A DNA stretch of 64,000 nt from Hippophae tibetana (taxonomy: Eukaryota; Streptophyta; Magnoliopsida; Rosales; Elaeagnaceae), in NCBI GenBank assembly GCA_037013495.1, contig CM072801.1, forward strand, positions 106,957,816 to 107,021,815. Direction: 5' to 3'. The notes beneath the pieces were generated by a model, which saw only the letters and a program-made list of their open reading frames with translations, made no database searches and was not told the DNA's origin. A program made the position numbers and the translations under genes. Positions 13,004-24,700 of the stretch are shown here, piece by piece (position 1 is the first letter of the stretch; every line of letters begins with the position of its first letter).

Positions 13004-15607
13004 TTCGATACAAATTGATACGGATCTTTTATGCGGACCATTTTGGAAACCATGAACTCAAAGGAATGAGAAAGATTGAATTGCTAAGAACATGGTTAAT
13101 ATAATCAAATTTGAACAATTAAGAACACGATTAGAAAACCACGCAAAATGTGAGACCAAATTATTAGGCGTCGGAAAGTATTGTAAGCTATGGAATTTGG
13201 GTTCTAAAAAGTGGACAACTGAACTATTTTTTACTTTATGTTTTTGCAAATTGAAATGAGTTTTGATTTGATATTTTATAATAGTCCTTTTGATGTATGA
13301 CTTAAAAGTGATAACAGTTTAAAGTTGGAACCTCAATACATAATTTCTTTTTTTTAAATTACGAACTCCAAAATTTTTGTTGTTTTTTATTCAGTATCAA
13401 AGATTGGTTGAAAACCGAAAACAAAGAACAGGAAAATGATACAGTGAATTAAAAGAAAAGTACGAAATGAAATGCAAATAAGAAAATAATGACAACAAAA
13501 TCTAAAGAAAACAAAAGACTTGTAGAAATATATGTTTCTTTCATTGTTATTTGGACCAAAAGAATGCAAAAAACAAAAAAATTTAAACCTTTAGTAAATC
13601 AAATATATTAAGATAGATATTCTATTTTGGGCAACCAAGGCTTCAATTCCAAATGATACGGATCTTTTATGTTGACCATTTTGGAAACCATGAACTCGAA
13701 TGAATGAGAAAGATTGAATTGCTAAGAACATGGTTAATATAATCAAATTTGAACAATTAAGAACACGATTAGAAAACCACGAAAAATGTGAGACCAAACT
13801 ATTAGACGTCGGAAAGTAATGTAAGCGATGGAATTTGGGTTCTAAAAAGTGGACAACTGAACTATTTTTTACTTTATGTTTTTGCAAATTGAAATGAGTT
13901 TAGATTTGATATTTTATAATAGTCCTTTTGATGTATGACTTAAAAGTTATAACAGTTTAAATTTGGAACCTCAATACATAATTTCTTTTTTTTAAATTAC
14001 GAACTCCAAAATTTTTGTTGTTTCTTATTCAGGATCAAAGATTGGTTGAACACCGAAAACAAAGAACAGGAAAATGATACAGTGAATTAAAAGAAAAGTA
14101 CGAAATGAAATGCAAATGAGAAAATAATGACAACAAAATCTAAAGAAAACAAAAGATTTGTAGAAATATTTTGTTTTTTTAAATGTGATTTGGATGAAAG
14201 AAATGCAAAAAACAATAAAATGGAAAAATTTATTAAATCAAAAATTCAAAAAATAGATATATTAAGATAGATATTCTATTTTGGGCAACCAAGGCTTCGA
14301 TACAAATTGATACGGATCTTTTATGCGGATCATTTTGGAAACCATGAACTCAAAGGAATGAGAAAGATTGAATTGCTAAGAACATGGTTAATATAATCAA
14401 ATTTGAACAATTAAGAACACGATTAGAAAACCACGCAAAATGTGAGACCAAATTATTAGGCGTCGGAAAGTATTGTAAGCTATGGAATTTGGGTTCTAAA
14501 AAGTGGACAACTGAACTATTTTTTACTTTATGTTTTTGCAAATTGAAATGAGTTTAGATTTGATATTTTATAATAGTCCTTTTGATGTATGACTTAAAAG
14601 TGATAACAGTTTAAAGTTGGAACCTCAATACATAATTTCTTTTTTTTAAATTACGAACTCCAAAATTTTTGTTGTTTTTTATTCAGTATCAAAGATTGGT
14701 TGAAAACCGAAAACAAAGAACAGGAAAATGATACAGTGAATTAAAAGAAAAGTACGAAATGAAATGCAAATGAGAAAATAATGACAACAAAATCTAAAGA
14801 AAACAAAAGACTTGTAGAAATATTTTGTTTCTTTAAGTGTGATTTGGATGAAAAAAATGCAAAAAACAATAAAATGGAAAAATATATTAAATGAAAAATT
14901 CAAAAAAAAGATATATTAAGATAGATATTCTATTTTGGGCAACCAAGGCTTCGATACAAATTGATACGGATCTTTTATGCGGACCATTTTGGAAACCATG
15001 AACTCAAAGGAATGAGAAAGATTGAATTGCTAAGAACATGGTTAATATAATCAAATTTGAACAATTAATTAAGAACACGATTAGAAAACCACGCAAAATG
15101 TGAGACCAAATTATTAGGCGTCGGAAAGTATTGTAAGCTATGGAATTTGGGTTCTAAAAAGTGGACAACTGAACTATTTTTTACTTTATGTTTTTGCAAA
15201 TTGAAATGAGTTTAGATTTGATATTTTATAATAGTCCTTTTGATGTATGACTTAAAAGTGATAACAGTTTAAAGTTGGAACCTCAATACATAATTTCTTT
15301 TTTTTAAATTACGAACTCCAAAATTTTTGTTGTTTCTTATTCAGGATCAAAGATTGGTTGAACACCGAAAACAAAGAACAAGAAAATGATACAGTGAATT
15401 AAAAGAAAAGTACGAAATGAAATGCAAATGAGAAAATAATGACAACAAAATCTAAAGAAAACAAAAGACTTGTAGAAATATTTTGTTTCTTTAAGTGTGA
15501 TTTGGATGAAAAAAATGCAAAAAACAATAAAATGGAAAAATTTATTAAATCAAAAATTCAAAAAATAGATATATTAAGATAGATATTCTATTTTGGGCAA
15601 CCAAGGC
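13004..15607 (+). repeat. Contracted HOR unit U3 (2,604 bp, three monomers lost)
   Basis: Only four monomers are present: M21 (13004, position 1), M22 (13642, position 2), M23 (14296, hybrid) and M24 (14950, position 7). M23 starts as position 3 (gcggatcatt, cagtatc, gaaaacc) and becomes position 6-like after 'caaatgag', with the join between about 14707 and 14772. The missing length, 1,946 bp, equals one S plus two L monomers, as expected for unequal crossover between positions 3 and 6. M24 is 658 bp because of an extra AATT near 15064-15071. M21 carries private gtttTgatttg at 13264 and atttaaacc, the latter shared with U4 and U5. Confidence 0.9.
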
Positions 15608-18600
15608 TTCGATACAAATTGATACGGATCTTTTATGCGGACCATTTTGGAAACCATGAACTCAAAGGAATGAGAAAGATTGAATTGCTAAGAACATGGT
15701 TAATATAATCAAATTTGAACAATTAAGAACACGATTAGAAAACCACGCAAAATGTGAGACCAAATTATTAGGCGTCGGAAAGTATTGTAAGCTATGGAAT
15801 TTGGGTTCTAAAAAGTGGACAACTGAACTATTTTTTACTTTATGTTTTTGCAAATTGAAATGAGTTTAGATTTGATATTTTATAATAGTCCTTTTGATGT
15901 ATGACTTAAAAGTGATAACAGTTTAAAGTTGGAACCTCAATACATAATTTCTTTTTTTTAAATTACGAACTCCAAAATTTTTGTTGTTTTTTATTCAGTA
16001 TCAAAGATTGGTTGAAAACCGAAAACAAAGAACAGGAAAATGATACAGTGAATTAAAAGAAAAGTACGAAATGAAATGCAAATAAGAAAATAATGACAAC
16101 AAAATCTAAAGAAAACAAAAGACTTGTAGAAATATATGTTTCTTTCATTGTTATTTGGACCAAAAGAATGCAAAAAACAAAAAAATTTAAACCTTTAGTA
16201 AATCAAATATATTAAGATAGATATTCTATTTTGGGCAACCAAGGCTTCAATTCCAAATGATACGGATCTTTTATGTTGACCATTTTGGAAACCATGAACT
16301 CGAATGAATGAGAAAGATTGAATTGCTAAGAACATGGTTAATATAATCAAATTTGAACAATTAAGAACACGATTAGAAAACCACGAAAAATGTGAGACCA
16401 AACTATTAGACGTCGGAAAGTAATGTAAGCGATGGAATTTGGGTTCTAAAAAGTGGACAACTGAACTATTTTTTACTTTATGTTTTTGCAAATTGAAATG
16501 AGTTTAGATTTGATATTTTATAATAGTCCTTTTGATGTATGACTTAAAAGTTATAACAGTTTAAATTTGGAACCTCAATACATAATTTCTTTTTTTTAAA
16601 TTACGAACTCCAAAATTTTTGTTGTTTCTTATTCAGGATCAAAGATTGGTTGAACACCGAAAACAAAGAACAGGAAAATGATACAGTGAATTAAAAGAAA
16701 AGTACGAAATGAAATGCAAATGAGAAAATAATGACAACAAAATCTAAAGAAAACAAAAGATTTGTAGAAATATTTTGTTTTTTTAAATGTGATTTGGATG
16801 AAAGAAATGCAAAAAACAATAAAATGGAAAAATTTATTAAATCAAAAATTCAAAAAATAGATATATTAAGATAGATATTCTATTTTGGGCAACCAAGGCT
16901 TCGATACAAATTGATACGGATCTTTTATGCGGATCATTTTGGAAACCATGAACTCAAAGGAATGAGAAAGATTGAATTGCTAAGAACATGGTTAATATAA
17001 TCAAATTTGAACAATTAAGAACACGATTAGAAAACCACGCAAAATGTGAGACCAAATTATTAGGCGTCGGAAAGTATTGTAAGCTATGGAATTTGGGTTC
17101 TAAAAAGTGGACAACTGAACTATTTTTTACTTTATGTTTTTGCAAATTGAAATGAGTTTAGATTTGATATTTTATAATAGTCCTTTTGATGTATGACTTA
17201 AAAGTGATAACAGTTTAAAGTTGGAACCTCAATACATAATTTCTTTTTTTTAAATTACGAACTCCAAAATTTTTGTTGTTTTTTATTCAGTATCAAAGAT
17301 TGGTTGAAAACCGAAAACAAAGAACAGGAAAATGATACAGTGAATTAAAAGAAAAGTACGAAATGAAATGCAAATAAGAAAATAATGACAACAAAATCTA
17401 AAGAAAACAAAAGACTTGTAGAAATATATGTTTCTTTCATTGTTATTTGGACCAAAAGAATGCAAAAAACAAAAAAATGGAAACCTTTAGTAAATCAAAT
17501 ATATTAAGATAGATATTCTATTTTGGGCAACCAAGGCTTCAATTCAAAATGATACGGATCTTTTATGTTGACCATTTTGGAAACCATGAACTCAAAGGAA
17601 TGAGAAAGATTGAATTGCTAAGAACATGGTTAATATAATCAAATTTGAACAATTAAGAACACGATTAGAAAACCACGCAAAATGTGAGACCAAACTATTA
17701 GACGTCGGAAAGTATTGTAAGCGATGGAATTTGGGTTCTAAAAAGTGGACAACTGAACTATTTTTTACTTTATGTTTTTGCAAATTGAAATGAGTTTAGA
17801 TTTGATATTTTATAATAGTCCTTTTGATGTATGACTTAAAAGTTATAACAGTTTAAATTTGGAACCTCAATACATAATTTCTTTTTTTTAAATTACGAAC
17901 TCCAAAATTTTTGTTGTTTAATATTCAGGATCAAAGATTGGTTGAACACCGAAAACAAAGAACAGGAAAATGATACAGTGAATTAAAAGAAAAGTACGAA
18001 ATGAAATGCAAATGAGAAAATAATGACAACAAAATCTAAAGAAAACAAAAGACTTGTAGAAATATTTTGTTTCTTTAAGTGTGATTTGGATGAAAAAAAT
18101 GCAAAAAACAATAAAATGGAAAAATATATTAAATGAAAAATTCAAAAAAAAGATATATTAAGATAGATATTCTATTTTGGGCAACCAAGGCTTCGATACA
18201 AATTGATACGGATCTTTTATGCGGACCATTTTGGAAACCATGAACTCAAAGGAATGAGGAAGATTGAATTGCTAAGAACATGATTAATATAATCAAATTT
18301 GAACAATTAAGAACACGTTTAGAAAACCACGCAAAATGTGAGACCAAACTATTAGACGTCGGAAAGTATTGTAAGCGATGGAATTTGGGTTCTTAAAAGT
18401 TGACAACTGAACTATTTTTTACTTTATGTTTTTGCAAATTGAAATGAGTTTAGATTTCATATTTTATAATAGTCCTTTTGATGTATGACTTAAAAGTTAT
18501 AACAGTTTAAAGTTGGAACCTCAATACATAATTTCTTTTTTTTAAATTACGAACTCCAAAATTTTTGTTGTTTTTTATTCAGGATCAAAGATTGGTTGAA

Positions 18601-20154
18601 CACCGAAAACAAAGAACAAGAAAATGATACAGTTAATTAAAAGAAAAGTACGAAATGAAATGCAAATGAGAAAATAATGACAACAAAATCTAAAGAAAAC
18701 AAAAGATTTGTAGAAATATTTTGTTTTTTTAAATGTGATTTGGATGAAAGAAATGCAAAAAACAATAAAATGGAAAAATTTATTAAATCAAAAATTCAAA
18801 AAATAGATATATTAAGATAGATATTCTATTTTGGGCAACCGAGGCTTCGATACAAATTGATACGGATCTTTTATGCGGACCATTTTGGAAACCATGAACT
18901 CAAAGGAATGAGAAAGATTGAATTGCTAAGAACATGGTTAATATAATCAAATTTGAACAATTAAGAACACGATTAGAAAACCACGCAAAATGTGAGACCA
19001 AACTATTAGACGTCGGAAAGTATTGTAAGCGATGGAATTTGGGTTCTAAAAAGTGGACAACTGAACTATTTTTTACTTTATGTTTTTGCAAATTGAAATG
19101 AGTTTAGATTTGATATTTTATAATAGTCCTTTTGATGTATGACTTAAAAGTTATAACAGTTTAAAGTTGGAACCTCAATACATAATTTCTTTTTTTTAAA
19201 TTACGAACTCCAAAATTTTTGTTGTTTTATATTCAGGATCAAATATTGGTTGAACACCGAAAACAAAGAACAGGAAAATGATACAGTGAATTAAAAGAAA
19301 AGTACGAAATGAAATGCAAATGAGAAAATAATGACAACAAAATCTAAAGAAAACAAAAGACTTGTAGAAATATTTTGTTTCTTTAAGTGTGATTTGGATG
19401 AAAAAAATGCAAAAAACAATAAAATGGAAAAATATATTAAATGAAAAATTCAAAAAAAAAGATATATTAAGATAGATATTCTATTTTGGGCAACCAAGGC
19501 TTCGATACAAATTGATACGGATCTTTTATGCGGACCATTTTGGAAACCATGAACTCAAAGGAATGAGAAAGATTGAATTGCTAAGAACATGGTTAATATA
19601 ATCAAATTTGAACAATTAAGAACACGATTAGAAAACCACGCAAAATGTGAGACCAAATTATTAGGCGTCGGAAAGTATTGTAAGCTATGGAATTTGGGTT
19701 CTAAAAAGTGGACAACTGAACTATTTTTTACTTTATGTTTTTGCAAATTGAAATGAGTTTAGATTTGATATTTTATAATAGTCCTTTTGATGTATGACTT
19801 AAAAGTGATAACAGTTTAAAGTTGGAACCTCAATACATAATTTCTTTTTTTTAAATTACGAACTCCAAAATTTTTGTTGTTTCTTATTCAGGATCAAAGA
19901 TTGGTTGAACACCGAAAACAAAGAACAAGAAAATGATACAGTGAATTAAAAGAAAAGTACGAAATGAAATGCAAATGAGAAAATAATGACAACAAAATCT
20001 AAAGAAAACAAAAGACTTGTAGAAATATTTTGTTTCTTTAAGTGTGATTTGGATGAAAAAAATGCAAAAAACAATAAAATGGAAAAATTTATTAAATCAA
20101 AAATTCAAAAAATAGATATATTAAGATAGATATTCTATTTTGGGCAACCAAGGC
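15608..20154 (+). repeat. 7-monomer HOR unit U4 (4,547 bp)
   Basis: Monomer starts are 15608 (S), 16246, 16900 (S), 17538, 18192, 18846 and 19501. All seven position signatures are present in order. The unit is one base longer than canonical because the A run just before 'gatatatt' near 19450-19461 has one extra A. Private change: aattcAaaatg where others have aattcCaaatg, at about 17545. The first monomer carries atttaaacc, shared with U3 and U5 but not with U1 or U2. Confidence 0.95.
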
Positions 20155-23100
20155 TTCGATACAAATTGATACGGATCTTTTATGCGGACCATTTTGGAAA
20201 CCATGAACTCAAAGGAATGAGAAAGATTGAATTGCTAAGAACATGGTTAATATAATCAAATTTGAACAATTAAGAACACGATTAGAAAACCACGCAAAAT
20301 GTGAGACCAAATTATTAGGCGTCGGAAAGTATTGTAAGCTATGGAATTTGGGTTCTAAAAAGTGGACAACTGAACTATTTTTTACTTTATGTTTTTGCAA
20401 ATTGAAATGAGTTTAGATTTGATATTTTATAATAGTCCTTTTGATGTATGACTTAAAAGTGATAACAGTTTAAAGTTGGAACCTCAATACATAATTTCTT
20501 TTTTTTAAATTACGAACTCCAAAATTTTTGTTGTTTTTTATTCAGTATCAAAGATTGGTTGAAAACCGAAAACAAAGAACAGGAAAATGATACAGTGAAT
20601 TAAAAGAAAAGTACGAAATGAAATGCAAATAAGAAAATAATGACAACAAAATCTAAAGAAAACAAAAGACTTGTAGAAATATATGTTTCTTTCATTGTTA
20701 TTTGGACCAAAAGAATGCAAAAAACAAAAAAATTTAAACCTTTAGTAAATCAAATATATTAAGATAGATATTCTATTTTGGGCAACCAAGGCTTCAATTC
20801 CAAATGATACGGATCTTTTATGTTGACCATTTTGGAAACCATGAACTCGAATGAATGAGAAAGATTGAATTGCTAAGAACATGGTTAATATAATCAAATT
20901 TGAACAATTAAGAACACGATTAGAAAACCACGAAAAATGTGAGACCAAACTATTAGACGTCGGAAAGTAATGTAAGCGATGGAATTTGGGTTCTAAAAAG
21001 TGGACAACTGAACTATTTTTTACTTTATGTTTTTGCAAATTGAAATGAGTTTAGATTTGATATTTTATAATAGTCCTTTTGATGTATGACTTAAAAGTTA
21101 TAACAGTTTAAATTTGGAACCTCAATACATAATTTCTTTTTTTTAAATTACGAACTCCAAAATTTTTGTTGTTTCTTATTCAGGATCAAAGATTGGTTGA
21201 ACACCGAAAACAAAGAACAGGAAAATGATACAGTGAATTAAAAGAAAAGTACGAAATGAAATGCAAATGAGAAAATAATGACAACAAAATCTAAAGAAAA
21301 CAAAAGATTTGTAGAAATATTTTGTTTTTTTAAATGTGATTTGGATGAAAGAAATGCAAAAAACAATAAAATGGAAAAATTTATTAAATCAAAAATTCAA
21401 AAAATAGATATATTAAGATAGATATTCTATTTTGGGCAACCAAGGCTTCGATACAAATTGATACGGATCTTTTATGCGGATCATTTTGGAAACCATGAAC
21501 TCAAAGGAATGAGAAAGATTGAATTGCTAAGAACATGGTTAATATAATCAAATTTGAACAATTAAGAACACGATTAGAAAACCACGCAAAATGTGAGACC
21601 AAATTATTAGGCGTCGGAAAGTATTGTAAGCTATGGAATTTGGGTTCTAAAAAGTGGACAACTGAACTATTTTTTACTTTATGTTTTTGCAAATTGAAAT
21701 GAGTTTAGATTTGATATTTTATAATAGTCCTTTTGATGTATGACTTAAAAGTGATAACAGTTTAAAGTTGGAACCTCAATACATAATTTCTTTTTTTTAA
21801 ATTACGAACTCCAAAATTTTTGTTGTTTTTTATTCAGTATCAAAGATTGGTTGAAAACCGAAAACAAAGAACAGGAAAATGATACAGTGAATTAAAAGAA
21901 AAGTACGAAATGAAATGCAAATAACAAAATAATGACAACAAAATCTAAAGAAAACAAAAGACTTGTAGAAATATATGTTTCTTTCATTGTTATTTGGACC
22001 AAAAGAATGCAAAAAACAAAAAAATGGAAACCTTTAGTAAATCAAATATATTAAGATAGATATTCTATTTTGGGCAACCAAGGCTTCAATTCCAAATGAT
22101 ACGGATCTTTTATGTTGACCATTTTGGAAACCATGAACTCAAAGGAATGAGAAAGATTGAATTGCTAAGAACATGGTTAATATAATCAAATTTGAACAAT
22201 TAAGAACACGATTAGAAAACCACGCAAAATGTGAGACCAAACTATTAGACGTCGGAAAGTATTGTAAGCGATGGAATTTGGGTTCTAAAAAGTGGACAAC
22301 TGAACTATTTTTTACTTTATGTTTTTGCAAATTGAAATGAGTTTAGATTTGATATTTTATAATAGTCCTTTTGATGTATGACTTAAAAGTTATAACAGTT
22401 TAAATTTGGAACCTCAATACAAAATTTCTTTTTTTTAAATTACGAACTCCAAAATTTTTGTTGTTTAATATTCAGGATCAAAGATTGGTTGAACACCGAA
22501 AACAAAGAACAGGAAAATGATACAGTGAATTAAAAGAAAAGTACGAAATGAAATGCAAATGAGAAAATAATGACAACAAAATCTAAAGAAAACAAAAGAC
22601 TTGTAGAAATATTTTGTTTCTTTAAGTGTGATTTGGATGAAAAAAATGCAAAAAACAATAAAATGGAAACATATATTAAATGAAAAATTCAAAAAAAAGA
22701 TATATTAAGATAGATATTCTATTTTGGGCAACCAAGGCTTCGATACAAATTGATACGGATCTTTTATGCGGACCATTTTGGAAACCATGAACTCAAAGGA
22801 ATGAGGAAGATTGAATTGCTAAGAACATGATTAATATAATCAAATTTGAACAATTAAGAACACGTTTAGAAAACCACGCAAAATGTGAGACCAAACTATT
22901 AGACGTCGGAAAGTATTGTAAGCGATGGAATTTGGGTTCTTAAAAGTTGACAACTGAACTATTTTTTACTTTATGTTTTTGCAAATTGAAATGAGTTTAG
23001 ATTTCATATTTTATAATAGTCCTTTTGATGTATGACTTAAAAGTTATAACAGTTTAAAGTTGGAACCTCAATACATAATTTCTTTTTTTTAAATTACGAA

Positions 23101-24700
23101 CTCCAAAATTTTTGTTGTTTTTTATTCAGGATCAAAGATTGGTTGAACACCGAAAACAAAGAACAAGAAAATGATACAGTTAATTAAAAGAAAAGTACGA
23201 AATGAAATGCAAATGAGAAAATAATGACAACAAAATCTAAAGAAAACAAAAGATTTGTAGAAATATTTTGTTTTTTTAAATGTGATTTGGATGAAAGAAA
23301 TGCAAAAAACAATAAAATGGAAAAATTTATTAAATCAAAAATTCAAAAAATAGATATATTAAGATAGATATTCTATTTTGGGCAACCGAGGCTTCGATAC
23401 AAATTGATACGGATCTTTTATGCGGACCATTTTGGAAACCATGAACTCAAAGGAATGAGAAAGATTGAATTGCTAAGAACATGGTTAATATAATCAAATT
23501 TGAACAATTAAGAACACGATTAGAAAACCACGCAAAATGTGAGACCAAACTATTAGACGTCGGAAAGTATTGTAAGCGATGGAATTTGGGTTCTAAAAAG
23601 TGGACAACTGAACTATTTTTTACTTTATGTTTTTGCAAATTGAAATGAGTTTAGATTTGATATTTTATAATAGTCCTTTTGATGTATGACTTAAAAGTTA
23701 TAACAGTTTAAAGTTGGAACCTCAATACATAATTTCTTTTTTTTAAATTACGAACTCCAAAATTTTTGTTGTTTTATATTCAGGATCAAATATTGGTTGA
23801 ACACCGAAAACAAAGAACAGGAAAATGATACAGTGAATTAAAAGAAAAGTACGAAATGAAATGCAAATGAGAAAATAATGACAACAAAATCTAAAGAAAA
23901 CAAAAGACTTGTAGAAATATTTTGTTTCTTTAAGTGTGATTTGGATGAAAAAAATGCAAAAAACAATAAAATGGAAAAATATATTAAATGAAAAATTCAA
24001 AAAAAAGATATATTAAGATAGATATTCTATTTTGGGCAACCAAGGCTTCGATACAAATTGATACGGATCTTTTATGCGGACCATTTTGGAAACCATGAAC
24101 TCAAAGGAATGAGAAAGATTGAATTGCTAAGAACATGGTTAATATAATCAAATTTGAACAATTAAGAACACGATTAGAAAACCACGCAAAATGTGAGACC
24201 AAATTATTAGGCGTCGGAAAGTATTGTAAGCTATGGAATTTGGGTTCTAAAAAGTGGACAACTGAACTATTTTTTACTTTATGTTTTTGCAAATTGAAAT
24301 GAGTTTAGATTTGATATTTTATAATAGTCCTTTTGATGTATGACTTAAAAGTGATAACAGTTTAAAGTTGGAACCTCAATACATAATTTCTTTTTTTTAA
24401 ATTACGAACTCCAAAATTTTTGTTGTTTCTTATTCAGGATCAAAGATTGGTTGAACACCGAAAACAAAGAACAAGAAAATGATACAGTGAATTAAAAGAA
24501 AAGTACGAAATGAAATGCAAATGAGAAAATAATGACAACAAAATCTAAAGAAAACAAAAGACTTGTAGAAATATTTTGTTTCTTTAAGTGTGATTTGGAT
24601 GAAAAAAATGCAAAAAACAATAAAATGGAAAAATTTATTAAATCAAAAATTCAAAAAATAGATATATTAAGATAGATATTCTATTTTGGGCAACCAAGGC
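20155..24700 (+). repeat. 7-monomer HOR unit U5 (4,546 bp)
   Basis: Monomer starts are 20155 (S), 20793, 21447 (S), 22085, 22739, 23393 and 24047. Order and marks match the canonical unit. Private single-base changes seen: ataaCaaaat for ataaGaaaat near 21924, atacAaaattt for atacTaattt near 22422, and ggaaaCatata for ggaaaAatata near 22670. These few scattered changes show how strongly the HOR copies have been homogenised. Confidence 0.95.
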
